64,000 bases of DNA. It comes from Prevotellaceae bacterium (GTDB lineage Bacteria > Bacteroidota > Bacteroidia > Bacteroidales > Bacteroidaceae). The translations under genes were made by a program, and so were the position numbers. The stretch spans positions 1 through 64,000 of the forward strand of contig JAQYET010000072.1 in the NCBI GenBank assembly GCA_028723525.1, in the 5' to 3' direction. The notes beneath the pieces were generated by a model. The model was not told where the DNA came from. It ran no database searches and was given only the letters and a program-made list of their open reading frames with translations. Below are positions 54,219 through 63,372 of this stretch, piece after piece. Position 1 is the first letter of the stretch, and each line of letters begins with the position of its first letter.

Positions 54219-54250
54219 TTTCGTTATATGACTATTATTTAGTAACTTTG
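54219..54250 (+). promoter_or_regulatory. Promoter of gyrB
   Basis: TTTC (54219-54222), 20 nt, TAACTTTG (54243-54250). Near-consensus; predicted start about 54257, leader about 19 nt before the gyrB ATG at 54276. Confidence 0.65.
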
Positions 54251-54275
54251 CAAATTATAATATACGAAAAACAAA

Positions 54276-56246
54276 ATGGCAGAAAATCAGAACAACCGGA
54301 ACAACTATTCGGCAAGTAACATACAAGTGCTCGAAGGTCTTGAGGCAGTGCGCAAGCGTCCTGCTATGTATATCGGAGACATCTCCGACAAGGGTTTGCA
54401 CCACTTGGTGAACGAGACTGTGGATAACTCCATCGACGAAGCGATGGCAGGATACTGCACACACATAGAAGTGACCATAAACGAAGACAACTCGATAACG
54501 GTGCTCGACAACGGGCGAGGAATTCCGGTGGATGAGCACGAGAAACTGCACAAGTCGGCTCTTGAGGTCGTGATGACCGTGCTCCACGCAGGAGGAAAGT
54601 TCGACAAAGGCTCCTATAAAGTCAGCGGAGGTCTCCACGGCGTCGGTGTGAGCTGCGTCAACGCACTGTCAACCCACATGACGTCGCAGGTGTTCCGCGA
54701 CGGAAAGATTTACCAACAGGAATATAGTCTGGGCAAACCGCTATATCCGGTAAAAGTGGTTGGCGAGACCGACAAGACCGGAACACGCCAGCAGTTCTGG
54801 CCGGACCCAACGATTTTCACCACAACAGAATACAGGTATGAAGTGATAGCCAAACGAATGAGAGAACTGGCATACCTCAACGCCGGCATCACCATCACGC
54901 TTACAGACCTCCGACCCGACGAAGACGGAAAGACAAAGCAGGAGGTGTTCCTCGCAGAAGACGGACTGAAGGAGTTCGTGAGATACGTTGACCGCCACCG
55001 CACCCACCTCTTCGACGACGTCATCTACCTGAAAACCGAGAAACAGGGCATACCGATAGAGGTGGCTGTGATGTATAACACCGACTACAACGAGAACATC
55101 CACTCCTACGTCAACAACATAAACACCATCGAGGGCGGTACGCACCTCACCGGTTTCCGCATGGCTCTCACCCGAACCCTGAAGACTTACGCCGATGCCG
55201 ACCCGCAAATATCGAAGCAGATAGAGAAGGCCAAGATAGAGATTGCGGGCGAAGACTTCCGCGAAGGACTCACTGCCGTAATATCGATAAAGGTGGCAGA
55301 GCCGCAGTTTGAGGGGCAGACGAAGACCAAACTCGGCAACTCCGAGGTCTCCGGAGCAGTGCAACAGGCTGTGGGCGAGGCACTGACAAACTACCTTGAG
55401 GAGCACCCGAAAGAGGCAAAGATGATATGCGACAAGGTGGTGCTGGCTGCCACGGCGCGCATCGCGGCACGCAAGGCACGCGAGAGTGTGCAGCGTAAGA
55501 ACCCCATGACCGGGGGCGGACTGCCCGGAAAACTTGCCGACTGCTCTAACAAAGACCCCAAGACAAGCGAAATTTTCCTCGTCGAGGGCGACTCGGCAGG
55601 CGGCTCGGCAAAACAGGGACGCGACCGATACACACAGGCGATACTGCCGCTCCGCGGAAAAATTCTCAACGTAGAGAAAGTGCAGTGGCACAAGGTGTTC
55701 GAGGCAGAGTCGGTGATGAACATCATACAGAGCATCGGAGTGCGCTTCGGCGTTGACGGTGAGGGCGACAAAGAGGCGAACATCGACAAGCTGCGTTACG
55801 ACAAAATAATCATCATGACCGACGCCGACGTCGATGGTTCGCACATCGACACGCTCATCATGACTCTCTTCTATCGCTTCATGCCGCGCGTTGTGCAGGA
55901 GGGGCACCTCTACATCGCCACCCCGCCGCTCTACAAATGCACCTTCAAAAAGGTGAGCGAATACTGCTACACCGAACAACAGAGACAGCAATTCATAGAC
56001 AAATACGTGGCAGGCGACGAGAACAGCAACCTGCTCCACACGCAGCGATACAAGGGTTTGGGAGAAATGAACCCCGAACAACTGTGGGAAACCACTATGG
56101 ATCCAAAGACACGACTGCTGAAACAGGTGACAATAGAGGATGCTGCCGCTGCCGACGAGGTGTTCTCAATGCTGATGGGAGACGACGTTGAACCGCGACG
56201 CCAGTTCATAGAGAAGAACGCCACCTACGCAAACATAGACGCATAA
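54276..56246 (+). CDS. gyrB: DNA gyrase subunit B
   Basis: 656 residues. ATPase subunit of gyrase. GHKL motifs: LEAVRKRPAMYIGD, ETVDNSIDEAMAG, VLDNGRGIPVDEHEK, KVSGGLHGVGVSCVNALS. The TOPRIM domain has LVEGDSAGGSAKQGRDR and MTDADVDGSHIDTL. C-terminal QRYKGLGEMNPEQLWETTMD. No E. coli-type insertion (about 170 residues) is present, as in most bacteria. An AraC gene follows after 25 nt on the same strand. Confidence 0.97.
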   Translation: MAENQNNRNNYSASNIQVLEGLEAVRKRPAMYIGDISDKGLHHLVNETVDNSIDEAMAGYCTHIEVTINEDNSITVLDNGRGIPVDEHEKLHKSALEVVMTVLHAGGKFDKGSYKVSGGLHGVGVSCVNALSTHMTSQVFRDGKIYQQEYSLGKPLYPVKVVGETDKTGTRQQFWPDPTIFTTTEYRYEVIAKRMRELAYLNAGITITLTDLRPDEDGKTKQEVFLAEDGLKEFVRYVDRHRTHLFDDVIYLKTEKQGIPIEVAVMYNTDYNENIHSYVNNINTIEGGTHLTGFRMALTRTLKTYADADPQISKQIEKAKIEIAGEDFREGLTAVISIKVAEPQFEGQTKTKLGNSEVSGAVQQAVGEALTNYLEEHPKEAKMICDKVVLAATARIAARKARESVQRKNPMTGGGLPGKLADCSNKDPKTSEIFLVEGDSAGGSAKQGRDRYTQAILPLRGKILNVEKVQWHKVFEAESVMNIIQSIGVRFGVDGEGDKEANIDKLRYDKIIIMTDADVDGSHIDTLIMTLFYRFMPRVVQEGHLYIATPPLYKCTFKKVSEYCYTEQQRQQFIDKYVAGDENSNLLHTQRYKGLGEMNPEQLWETTMDPKTRLLKQVTIEDAAAADEVFSMLMGDDVEPRRQFIEKNATYANIDA

Positions 56247-56271
56247 GGCAGGCATAAGCGACGATAAGCAA

Positions 56272-57150
56272 ATGGATATAAAAAATATCAATAGCATAAC
56301 TATCGAGAATGCGCGGAAGATTTATCACGGAAGCCATATCGATAACGAACTGCTGCTTATCGACGACATGGGAGACCTGCCCCTGCCAAACGAACCGCGG
56401 AGGATGAAGTGCTTGCTGCTGGGATTGTGCACTCACGGGAAAGCGCAGTATAGTGTTGACACAGAGGAGCATCTTGTCAAAGCAGGCGACGTGATAATAA
56501 TAAACGAAGGCACCGTCACCGACAACTACATGCTCTCGCCCGACTGTAAAGGTGTGTGCATACTGCTGTCTTACGACTTCTTCCGCGAGACGATAAAGGG
56601 CATGCACGAACTCTCACAACTGTTCCTCTTCAGCCGCACCCACCCGGTGTTCTCGCTGAGTCAGGAGGAGGTGACAACGATGATGGCGCATCTGAAGGTT
56701 ATCAAGTGCAAGATTGACGCCCCCGGGCATCACTTCCGCGCCGACGTGGTGAGGGCACTGATGCTGGCAATGGTCTATGACATCAGCAACGTCATCTATC
56801 GCATTCAGGCTGCAGGAGACAAACGGCAGACGAGGGCTGAGGCTATATTCGCGTCGTTCATAAAGCTCGTGGAGAACAATTTCAGGCACGAGAGGCGCGT
56901 GGGTTGGTATGGCGAACAGCTGTGCATCACTCCGAAATACTTGTCGGAAACGGTGAAACTGGTGAGCAAGCGCACCCCGATAGAGTGGATAGACAACTAC
57001 GTGACGCTCGAAATGCGCGTGCTGCTGCGTAACACCAACATGAGCATAAAGGAGATAGCGCAGGAACTGCACTTCCCTAACCAGTCGTTCCTCGGCAAAT
57101 TTTTCAAGGAACATGTAGGCATGTCGCCCTCCGATTACAGGAAATCGTAG
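56272..57150 (+). CDS. AraC-family transcriptional regulator
   Basis: 292 residues. N-terminal AraC-type ligand-binding cupin-like domain (about 1-165; LVKAGDVIIINEGTVTDNYM, CVCILL-like GVCILLSYDF). C-terminal DNA-binding domain with two HTH motifs (about 195-292: ERRVGWYGEQLCITPKYLSE, TVKLVSKRTPIEWIDNYV, KEIAQELHFPNQSFLGKFFK, EHVGMSPSDYRKS). It begins 25 nt after the gyrB stop, so it is probably co-transcribed with gyrB, an unusual partner for an AraC regulator. The ligand and targets are unknown. Confidence 0.9.
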   Translation: MDIKNINSITIENARKIYHGSHIDNELLLIDDMGDLPLPNEPRRMKCLLLGLCTHGKAQYSVDTEEHLVKAGDVIIINEGTVTDNYMLSPDCKGVCILLSYDFFRETIKGMHELSQLFLFSRTHPVFSLSQEEVTTMMAHLKVIKCKIDAPGHHFRADVVRALMLAMVYDISNVIYRIQAAGDKRQTRAEAIFASFIKLVENNFRHERRVGWYGEQLCITPKYLSETVKLVSKRTPIEWIDNYVTLEMRVLLRNTNMSIKEIAQELHFPNQSFLGKFFKEHVGMSPSDYRKS

Positions 57151-57202
57151 GAGCGCGGTGCCGCAAAATTCGGTTGTAACTTTTTGTTTTTCATAAATTG
57201 TA

Positions 57203-57240
57203 GGAAGTCTGTCGGCACTCGTCGGCAGGCTTTCTTTATT
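57203..57240 (+). terminator. Terminator of the AraC gene
   Basis: 14-bp hairpin with several G-T pairs (57203-57216 with 57221-57234, loop ACTC), followed by TTTATT. It lies 53 nt after the stop. Confidence 0.7.
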
Positions 57241-57341
57241 CCAATCGGTCATCAGACCGCATACTGATTATGTTAGAAAGCAGTCGTGGAACGATACAAT
57301 TAACAGAATGTAGGTAATTAAGTGTTCTAATGACCGATTGT
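57241..57341. repeat. CCAATCGG-type inverted repeat
   Basis: CAATCGGTCATCAGA (57242-57256) and TCTAATGACCGATTG (57326-57340) are inverted copies with one mismatch, separated by 69 nt. The arms share the CCAATCGG core with 21297-21309 and 31061-31160. The loop has no reading frame. It sits between the AraC gene and the convergent DUF3109 gene. Confidence 0.65.
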
Positions 57342-57385
57342 GGTTTATATGTAAGAGGGCACTATAGATGTAGCCTCTTCAGGGG

Positions 57386-58006
57386 TTATTGTGCATTTTG
57401 CAGTTGCTCTGCCAGTGCTTCAAGTTCCCTATACCACTCTTCCCCGAAGCGTTTTATCAGTGGTTCGCGCAGGAAGCGATAGACCGGAATGTCGAGTTCG
57501 CGCCCCTTCTCACGCGCACAGTCGCACAAGTTCCAGCGGTTGTAGTTCAGCCCTACGAGCCCTCCCTTGAATGTCTTCTCGCGAATGGGATAGAGGGCAC
57601 AGCTCATGGGCTTGCAGAATTTCGACCTGCCGTCGCGAAAGGCTTTCTCAAGCCGGCAGAGGCAACAGCCCTCTGCCCGGACACCGCCGCCGAGTTCGAT
57701 GTCATCGTAGTATGTGAACACGCAGTCCTTGCTGCCGACGATGCTCGTCACGAGGTCGCCGTCGCGGTCGTTATATGCCACTCCCTGTTCGAGAATTACG
57801 CTCTGCGCCTGCTCCGAGAGTTCGTCAAACACTATGTCGAGCGCGTCTTCAATATCCAACACCTCGTCAACCGTAACCGGCGCACCGGCATCTCCCTCCA
57901 CGCAACACTGCCCCTTGCACTTCTCAAGGTCGCAGCAGAAGCGTTCGAAGATGACGTCGCCCGACACCAAAACGCCCGAAACATCAAAAACTCCTTGTCT
58001 CACCAT
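57386..58006 (-). CDS. DUF3109 family cysteine-rich protein
   Basis: 206 residues from the ATG at 58006 (MVRQGVFDVSGVLVSGDVIF); earlier starts fall inside ung. Conserved Cys motifs: CCDLEKCKGQCCVEGDAGAP near the N-terminus, CVFTYYDD, GCCLCRLEKAF, FCKPMSCALYPIRE, NLCDCAREK. These resemble YkgJ/DUF3109-type zinc or iron-sulfur clusters, suggesting a metal-binding protein of unknown function. The start overlaps the ung stop by 7 nt, so the two are co-translated. Confidence 0.88.
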   Translation of the reverse strand: MVRQGVFDVSGVLVSGDVIFERFCCDLEKCKGQCCVEGDAGAPVTVDEVLDIEDALDIVFDELSEQAQSVILEQGVAYNDRDGDLVTSIVGSKDCVFTYYDDIELGGGVRAEGCCLCRLEKAFRDGRSKFCKPMSCALYPIREKTFKGGLVGLNYNRWNLCDCAREKGRELDIPVYRFLREPLIKRFGEEWYRELEALAEQLQNAQ

Positions 58007-58665
58007 GCTATTTCTTCTATGCCCTGTGACCGCAGATAGTCGTTGCAACGCGAGAAGTGGTGGTTGCCGAACCACCCGCCGCGGTTTGCACTGAGTGGCG
58101 ACGGGTGTACGCTCTGCAGCACAAGATTGTGTTGCGGGTCAATGAGTTGCGCCTTGCTGCGGGCGAAACCGCCCCACAGCATATACACCACGTTACGGCG
58201 GCGGCGCGACAATGCCCGTATGCAGGCATCGGTGAACTCCTCCCAGCCGCGGCGTTGGTGTGAGGCTGCCTGATGAGCACGCACCGTGAGGGTGGCATTG
58301 AGCAGCAGCACGCCTTGCCGTGCCCACCGCCGCAGGCTGCCGTTGGCAGGCATCTTCACCCCGAGGTCGCCCTCTATCTCTCTGAAGATGTTCACAAGCG
58401 AGGGCGGGGGCATCACCCCTTCCTTCACCGAGAAGCACAATCCCTCTGCCTGTCCCGGCTCATGATAGGGGTCCTGTCCTATTATGACCACCTTCACCTT
58501 GTCGAAAGGACAGAGGTTGAAGGCATTGAATATCTCCGGTCCGGGCGGATAGCATACCGCGGAGGAGTATTCGCTGCGCACGAAGTCGGCAAGTTTTGCG
58601 AAATAGGGCTTGTCGAACTCCTCCCCCACATTTTCCGCCCACGACGGGTCTATCTTGACATTCAT
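58000..58665 (-). CDS. ung: Uracil-DNA glycosylase (family 1)
   Basis: 221 residues. Removes uracil from DNA. Motif A VIIGQDPYHEPGQAEGLCFS with the catalytic Asp, motif B HPSPLSANRGG with the catalytic His. Typical length. It lies downstream of gpmI (stop 58684, 18 nt) and overlaps DUF3109. Confidence 0.96.
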   Translation of the reverse strand: MNVKIDPSWAENVGEEFDKPYFAKLADFVRSEYSSAVCYPPGPEIFNAFNLCPFDKVKVVIIGQDPYHEPGQAEGLCFSVKEGVMPPPSLVNIFREIEGDLGVKMPANGSLRRWARQGVLLLNATLTVRAHQAASHQRRGWEEFTDACIRALSRRRRNVVYMLWGGFARSKAQLIDPQHNLVLQSVHPSPLSANRGGWFGNHHFSRCNDYLRSQGIEEIAW

Positions 58666-58683
58666 TCCTGCACCCTGAAACGA

Positions 58684-60201
58684 CTAAAACACTATAAGCC
58701 CCTCACCGGTCATCTCTTTCGGCTGCTCCAACCCCATGATTTGCAGTATCGAGGGAGCCACGTCTGCCAGTCGCCCGTTCTTCACCGTTGCCGAGTTGTT
58801 GTCGGTGACATAGATGAACGGCACCGGATTGAGCGAGTGTGCCGTGTTCGGACTGCCGTCGGCATTGATGGCGTTGTCGGCATTGCCGTGGTCGGCTATG
58901 ATGATTGTCTCGTAGCCATTGGCTTTCGCTGTCTCCACAACCTCGCGAACGCAGTTGTCAACAGTCCACACTGCCTTTGCAATGGCGTTGTAAACGCCGG
59001 TGTGCCCAACCATGTCGCCGTTGGCGAAATTCACCACCACGAAGTCGTATTGCTGCGTCTTTATGGCTCCGACGAGCCTGTCTTTCACCTCCGGAGCCGA
59101 CATTTCGGGCTTCAGGTCGTAGGTGGCCACCTTCGGCGAAGGCACCAGAATGCGGTCTTCTCCCTCATAAGGTTTTTCGCGACCGCCATTGAAGAAGAAC
59201 GTCACATGGGCATACTTCTCGGTCTCGGCGGTGTGCAGCTGTCGCTTGCCCATTTTCGAGAGATACTCGCCGAGCGTGTTATCCACGTTCTCCTTGGGGA
59301 AAAGCACGTGAACGCCGGTGAACGAAGCGTCGTAGGGGGTCATGCAGTAATACTGCAGGTCTTTTATCGTGTGCATGCCTTCTGCCGGCATATCCTGCTG
59401 GGTGAGCACGATGGTGAGTTCCTTTGCGCGGTCGTTGCGGTAGTTGAAGAATATCACCACATCGCCCTCCCGAATGGTTCCATCCACGCGGGAGTTTCTC
59501 ACCGGCTTGATAAACTCGTCGGTAATGCCCTCGGCATAACTATCTTCCACGGCTTTCACCATGTCGTCTGCCGACATGCCCTTGCCCTCAACAAGCATGT
59601 CGTAGGCCTCTTTCACCCGTTCCCAACGCTTGTCGCGGTCCATAGCATAGAAGCGACCCATCACGTCGGCAATGGCGGCACCGTTGGCATCGCAGTGCTC
59701 CTGAAGTTGTTTTATGAAGCCTGCGCCGCTCTTGGGGTCGGTGTCGCGACCGTCCATGAAGCAGTGCACGAAGACGTTCTCCAGCCCATACTCCTTGCCA
59801 ATCTCTATCAGTCGGAACAGGTGTTCGAGCGAAGAGTGAACGCCGCCGTCGCTCGTGAGCCCCATCAGGTGGAGCCGCTTGCCGGTGTTGCGGGCGTAGG
59901 TATAAGCCGAAACGATTTCGGCGTTGTTCATTATCGAACCGTCATTGCATGCACGGTTTATCTTCACAAGGTCTTGATATACTATTCTGCCGGCACCGAT
60001 GTTGAGATGCCCCACTTCCGAATTGCCCATCTGACCGTCGGGCAGACCCACATCCTCGCCCGACGCCATGAGCTGCGAGTGGGCGGAAACGGCGTTGAGA
60101 TAGTCGAGATAGGGCGTGGGGGTGTTATAAATCACGTCGCCCTTGCCGTGTTGTCCGATTCCCCAACCGTCGAGAATCATGAGTAATGCTTTCTTTGCCA
60201 T
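58684..60201 (-). CDS. gpmI: 2,3-bisphosphoglycerate-independent phosphoglycerate mutase
   Basis: 505 residues from the ATG at 60201 ([20 protein letters not shown]); the upstream in-frame extension overlaps the promoter. Interconverts 3- and 2-phosphoglycerate without bisphosphoglycerate. Alkaline-phosphatase-fold metal motifs: [25 protein letters not shown] with the phosphorylated Ser, and DHGNADN. Possibly transcribed with ung and DUF3109. Confidence 0.96.
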   Translation of the reverse strand: MAKKALLMILDGWGIGQHGKGDVIYNTPTPYLDYLNAVSAHSQLMASGEDVGLPDGQMGNSEVGHLNIGAGRIVYQDLVKINRACNDGSIMNNAEIVSAYTYARNTGKRLHLMGLTSDGGVHSSLEHLFRLIEIGKEYGLENVFVHCFMDGRDTDPKSGAGFIKQLQEHCDANGAAIADVMGRFYAMDRDKRWERVKEAYDMLVEGKGMSADDMVKAVEDSYAEGITDEFIKPVRNSRVDGTIREGDVVIFFNYRNDRAKELTIVLTQQDMPAEGMHTIKDLQYYCMTPYDASFTGVHVLFPKENVDNTLGEYLSKMGKRQLHTAETEKYAHVTFFFNGGREKPYEGEDRILVPSPKVATYDLKPEMSAPEVKDRLVGAIKTQQYDFVVVNFANGDMVGHTGVYNAIAKAVWTVDNCVREVVETAKANGYETIIIADHGNADNAINADGSPNTAHSLNPVPFIYVTDNNSATVKNGRLADVAPSILQIMGLEQPKEMTGEGLIVF

Positions 60202-60251
60202 ACGTATGGTTTTATAATATGTTGTTTGAATGAGTTTCGTTACATCACCTG

Positions 60252-60282
60252 CAAAATTACAAAGAAAACCGACAACGGCAAA
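60252..60282 (-). promoter_or_regulatory. Promoter of gpmI
   Basis: TTTG (60282-60279), 19 nt, TAATTTTG (60259-60252) on the minus strand. Full consensus match; transcript start near 60245, leader about 44 nt. Confidence 0.7.
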
Positions 60283-60392
60283 GTTTTGACAGGCATAAAT
60301 CGAAGCCGCACGCGAAAACTTGACACACAACATGAGCCAACGCTGTCGATTACATGCTCAACGGCTCGGGCGAAGATGCTCTGCCGGGAAAC

Positions 60393-60480
60393 AATTTCGC
60401 CGAAATTACACATCAAAATCGCCGAATTTACCGAGCAATTTCGGCGAAATTGGTCGGCAAAACCGCCGATTTTGCACAAC
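60393..60480. repeat. 22-nt tandem palindrome array, copy D (4 units)
   Basis: Four units of exactly 22 nt (60393, 60415, 60437 and 60459 starts). Spacers ACACATC, ACCGAGC, GGTCGGC, GCACAAC. The cores of units 1 and 3, AATTTCGCCGAAATT and AATTTCGGCGAAATT, are perfect odd palindromes. Immediately downstream is AAGAGATTATCTTTAGCATG, sharing ATTATCTTT with the flank of copy A. It lies between the divergent gpmI and M6 protease genes. In one frame the array stays open and encodes runs such as FADQFRRN, so small hypothetical genes annotated over such arrays are likely to be spurious. Confidence 0.9.
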
Positions 60481-60631
60481 AAGAGATTATCTTTAGCATG
60501 CCCCTGAAGCATCTGCCGACCGATAAAAACACATCTTGACTGCCCTCGCTCAAAAACTTTAGAGAAAAGTATTTAATATTAAAGGAAATAAAATTATGAC
60601 TAAATAAATGATATAATAGAGAAACATTTCG

Positions 60632-60639
60632 TATATTTG
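60632..60639 (+). promoter_or_regulatory. -7 element for the M6-like protease gene
   Basis: TATATTTG (60632-60639) fits TAnnTTTG; the -33 is unclear. Start expected near 60646, which rules out an ATG at 60637 and supports the one at 60682. Confidence 0.55.
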
Positions 60640-60681
60640 CAGCACAATATTGTTATAACAATCTTAAAAACAACTTTTATA

Positions 60682-62886
60682 ATGAAAAAATTTTTATTGT
60701 TGGCATTAGCCATGTTGTCAATGGCATGGACTGCCGAGGCTATCCGACCGATAAGGAAAGCCGAACTGATTAAGCAAAGCGACGGCACCACCGTACAGGC
60801 ATTCAAGCACGGAGACCAGTTCTGTGCTTACTTCACCACAATAGACGGGAAGGTGCTTTACTCTAACATCGCAGGCGACCTGTGCTATGCACGCTTGGAC
60901 AACAACGGCGAACTCGTTGCTACCGACATGATAGCGCACGACCCGCAACTGAGAACTGCCGGGGAGAAGGCTTTCGTGGAGTCGCTGAAGATTGACAGCC
61001 GGACACCGGCAGTGACCAAACTGGCGATGAGGAAAGAACCGAACAAAATGATCGGGACTTCCACCTCTGACGGACTTGGTAAGAAAGGCGAGAGCGCATC
61101 GGGAGCAGTGAGCAGCATCGGAAACGTTACCGTGCCGGTGATACTCGTTTCTTATACCGACGTTGACTTCATGCCCACATCGACAGTGGAGAAGTATGAC
61201 AGGTATTTCAACAAGGAAGGCTACAACGAAGAACAGAACACCGTGGGCTCGGTGAGAGACTATTATCTCGCACAGAGTCACGGAATGTTCTCGCCGACAT
61301 TCGAAATCGTGGCTAAGGTGAAACTCTCGCAGAAGAGGGCTTACTACGGAACAAACAGAAACGGAAGCTCGGGAGCCGACATAAGATCAAGGGAAATGAT
61401 CAGAGAAGCCATAAAACTGGCTAAGGCAGAGAAGGGCGACACCTACTTCGACAAGTTCCTCAAGAACGGCGTCATACAGAACGTGACCGTTCTCTATGCA
61501 GGAGAGGGCGAGGCCAACTACGGCGCACCGGCAGAGGCTATATGGCCGCACGAACTGGACATCAACGAGAACATTGAGGGATACTACTTCAAGTCTTATT
61601 TCGTTGGCAACGAAGTGGGACCGCAGGCAAACACTATCGCAGGCATAGGCGTGTTCTGCCACGAGTTCGGACATGCACTCGGACTGCCCGACTTCTACCC
61701 CACGGACTATAGCTACGACGACGACTACGCCTTCGGAGCATGGTCACTGATGGAGTCGGGATGCTACGTGCACGGCGGAAACGCTCCTATGGGAATGACG
61801 GCATACGAGAGAAGCTATTTGGGGTGGCTCGACATACCGGTGCTGCAGGCTGAAGAGAGCGTGACACTGACCGACAACAACAACAAAGACGGAGTGCCGG
61901 CAAGACTGATAAAGAACCCACAGAACCCGCTGGAATACTTCATCGTGGAGAACAGACAGGTGGGAACATGGTATCCGAAAGAGTTTGGAAGCGGACTGAT
62001 GCTGTCACACTTCTTCTTCGACAAATATAAGTGGGCATACAACACCTTGAATAACGTGAAGGGCAGCAAGAGGGCTCATATCGTGACTGCAGACGGAAGT
62101 GTGATTGGCAAAAGTTCGGCGGAGTCGCAGAAGCACTTCTTCGGAAACGGAGTGCCTGACATAGAGTCGGGCAAATATAAGCTTTACTTCGGCTCGACAC
62201 TCGCAAACAGCGAGATTTACAGAGTTGTGGAGCACGGCGACGGAACAATTACGTTCAACTTCCGAAACAAGAACCTGCCCGACAGTTACGTAATAGTGGG
62301 CACGGATGTATTCGAGAAAGTGAACGACGCAAGCACACTCGCAACAGGCGACAAGGTGGTGATCGTGAACGAAGAGACAAAGATGGCAATGACCATCAAG
62401 ACGATTGACAACGGAAGAAGAACGGCAACAATGGTGAGATTTAACAACGACAACACCGTTACGCCCGACACCAATGCGGAGGTATTCACACTGACAGTGA
62501 ACAACAACCTCGTTTCGTTCAAGACGTTCGACAACCACTATCTCTCTATGAAGAAAGCCGGACTGGGCACGATAAGCAACATCAACGAGAACAGTCAGGC
62601 TAAGGTGGAGATTACAAACGGCAACGCCTCGGTGAAATTCAACGGAAGATATAGCTACTTCGTGACATACAACGTTCCTTCATTGTGCTTCATGAGCGCA
62701 AAGGAGAACCCGGAGAAAATACAAATCTACCGCTTGGCTAACAGCACTAACGGCATTGAGGCAACAGAAGTTGACGCAGAAAACGGTGAGGAAGTTATCT
62801 ATAACCTCAACGGACAGCGCGTGGCAAGAGAAAATATGCAGAGGGGCATATATATCATCAACGGCAAGAAGGTGCTCGTGAAGTAA
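60682..62886 (+). CDS. Secreted M6-like metalloprotease with C-terminal sorting tail
   Basis: 734 residues. Signal peptide MKKFLLLALAMLSMAWTAEA, a propeptide-like domain (about 25-90, RPIRKAELIKQSDGTTVQAF), and a catalytic domain with zinc motif HEFGHALGLPD (His327, Glu328, His331, Asp337), of the HExxHxxGxxD type found in M6 immune-inhibitor-A peptidases. A beta-rich region follows (about 540-690). The last 40 residues (EEVIYNLNGQRVARENMQRG, then IYIINGKKVLVK) match the C-terminal tail of many Prevotella secreted proteins and probably direct type IX export. Substrate unknown. Followed by a 19-bp terminator hairpin. Confidence 0.85.
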   Translation: MKKFLLLALAMLSMAWTAEAIRPIRKAELIKQSDGTTVQAFKHGDQFCAYFTTIDGKVLYSNIAGDLCYARLDNNGELVATDMIAHDPQLRTAGEKAFVESLKIDSRTPAVTKLAMRKEPNKMIGTSTSDGLGKKGESASGAVSSIGNVTVPVILVSYTDVDFMPTSTVEKYDRYFNKEGYNEEQNTVGSVRDYYLAQSHGMFSPTFEIVAKVKLSQKRAYYGTNRNGSSGADIRSREMIREAIKLAKAEKGDTYFDKFLKNGVIQNVTVLYAGEGEANYGAPAEAIWPHELDINENIEGYYFKSYFVGNEVGPQANTIAGIGVFCHEFGHALGLPDFYPTDYSYDDDYAFGAWSLMESGCYVHGGNAPMGMTAYERSYLGWLDIPVLQAEESVTLTDNNNKDGVPARLIKNPQNPLEYFIVENRQVGTWYPKEFGSGLMLSHFFFDKYKWAYNTLNNVKGSKRAHIVTADGSVIGKSSAESQKHFFGNGVPDIESGKYKLYFGSTLANSEIYRVVEHGDGTITFNFRNKNLPDSYVIVGTDVFEKVNDASTLATGDKVVIVNEETKMAMTIKTIDNGRRTATMVRFNNDNTVTPDTNAEVFTLTVNNNLVSFKTFDNHYLSMKKAGLGTISNINENSQAKVEITNGNASVKFNGRYSYFVTYNVPSLCFMSAKENPEKIQIYRLANSTNGIEATEVDAENGEEVIYNLNGQRVARENMQRGIYIINGKKVLVK

Positions 62887-62905
62887 ACAACAGCCCTTAA
62901 CCGAT

Positions 62906-62983
62906 AAACTGATAATTCCTTTCCGGCATGACGGCATCGCTTTGCAGATGCCCGACGTTCAGGAAAGGAATTATCAGTTTTTT
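62906..62983 (+). terminator. Terminator of the M6-like protease gene
   Basis: 19-bp perfect stem: 62906-62924 (AAACTGATAATTCCTTTCC) pairs with 62962-62980, 37-nt loop, then TTTTTT. Unusually long arms for a terminator; the loop contains a nested GGCAT...ATGCC pairing. Confidence 0.8.
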
Positions 62984-63309
62984 CATGACCGTACTCCAAC
63001 ACGATACAGGCTTTCCATAGGGGGCTTTATTTCTCGCACACAAGCCGTGAGTCCATACACCTTAACCCGAGAATCATCCACGGTTAACCACTTCGCACGA
63101 ACAAACGCCGCATACGTCATAAACACATTTCCCCGGCAAATACCCCGATTCACTTTCATTGTAGGGACATACATCTCCTGCATCCGCAACCCGCAGAGCA
63201 ATTACCATAACAACAACATGCCTGACAACAAGCGCATCCTTTCTCATTACAAAATATTACTAAACCAAGCAAGCAAAACCGTAATATGCCCTCACAAATG
63301 GTCAAAAAA
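62984..63309. other. Gene-free stretch
   Basis: About 325 nt between the two terminators without a supported gene. Reading frames of 70-140 codons exist on both strands but have no recognisable domain, start context or promoter. I see no repeats belonging to the families described here. Confidence 0.4.
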
Positions 63310-63340
63310 AAGAGTCGCAGCAACGATTGCTGCGACTCTT
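63310..63340 (-). terminator. Terminator of the partial secreted-protein gene
   Basis: 14-bp perfect stem AAGAGTCGCAGCAA (63310-63323) with TTGCTGCGACTCTT (63327-63340), loop CGA, followed on the minus strand by a run of T (complement of 63304-63310). It lies 33 nt after the stop at 63373. Confidence 0.92.
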
Positions 63341-63372
63341 ATGGTCTTTAAACCAATTAAGAAGTGATATGA

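Noticed and set aside
54741..56081. A 446-codon open frame opposite gyrB
   Set aside because: Antisense shadow; no start context or domain.
58273..60186. A 637-codon open frame on the plus strand opposite gpmI
   Set aside because: It mirrors the codon bias of gpmI and ung, spans the ends of both, has no signal, domain or promoter, and its residues are H/V/R-rich antisense translation.
62942..63367. Plus-strand frame of 141 codons between the two terminators, and a 72-codon frame on the minus strand
   Set aside because: The plus frame starts within the loop of the protease terminator and reads through the next terminator; neither has a promoter, recognisable motif or family.
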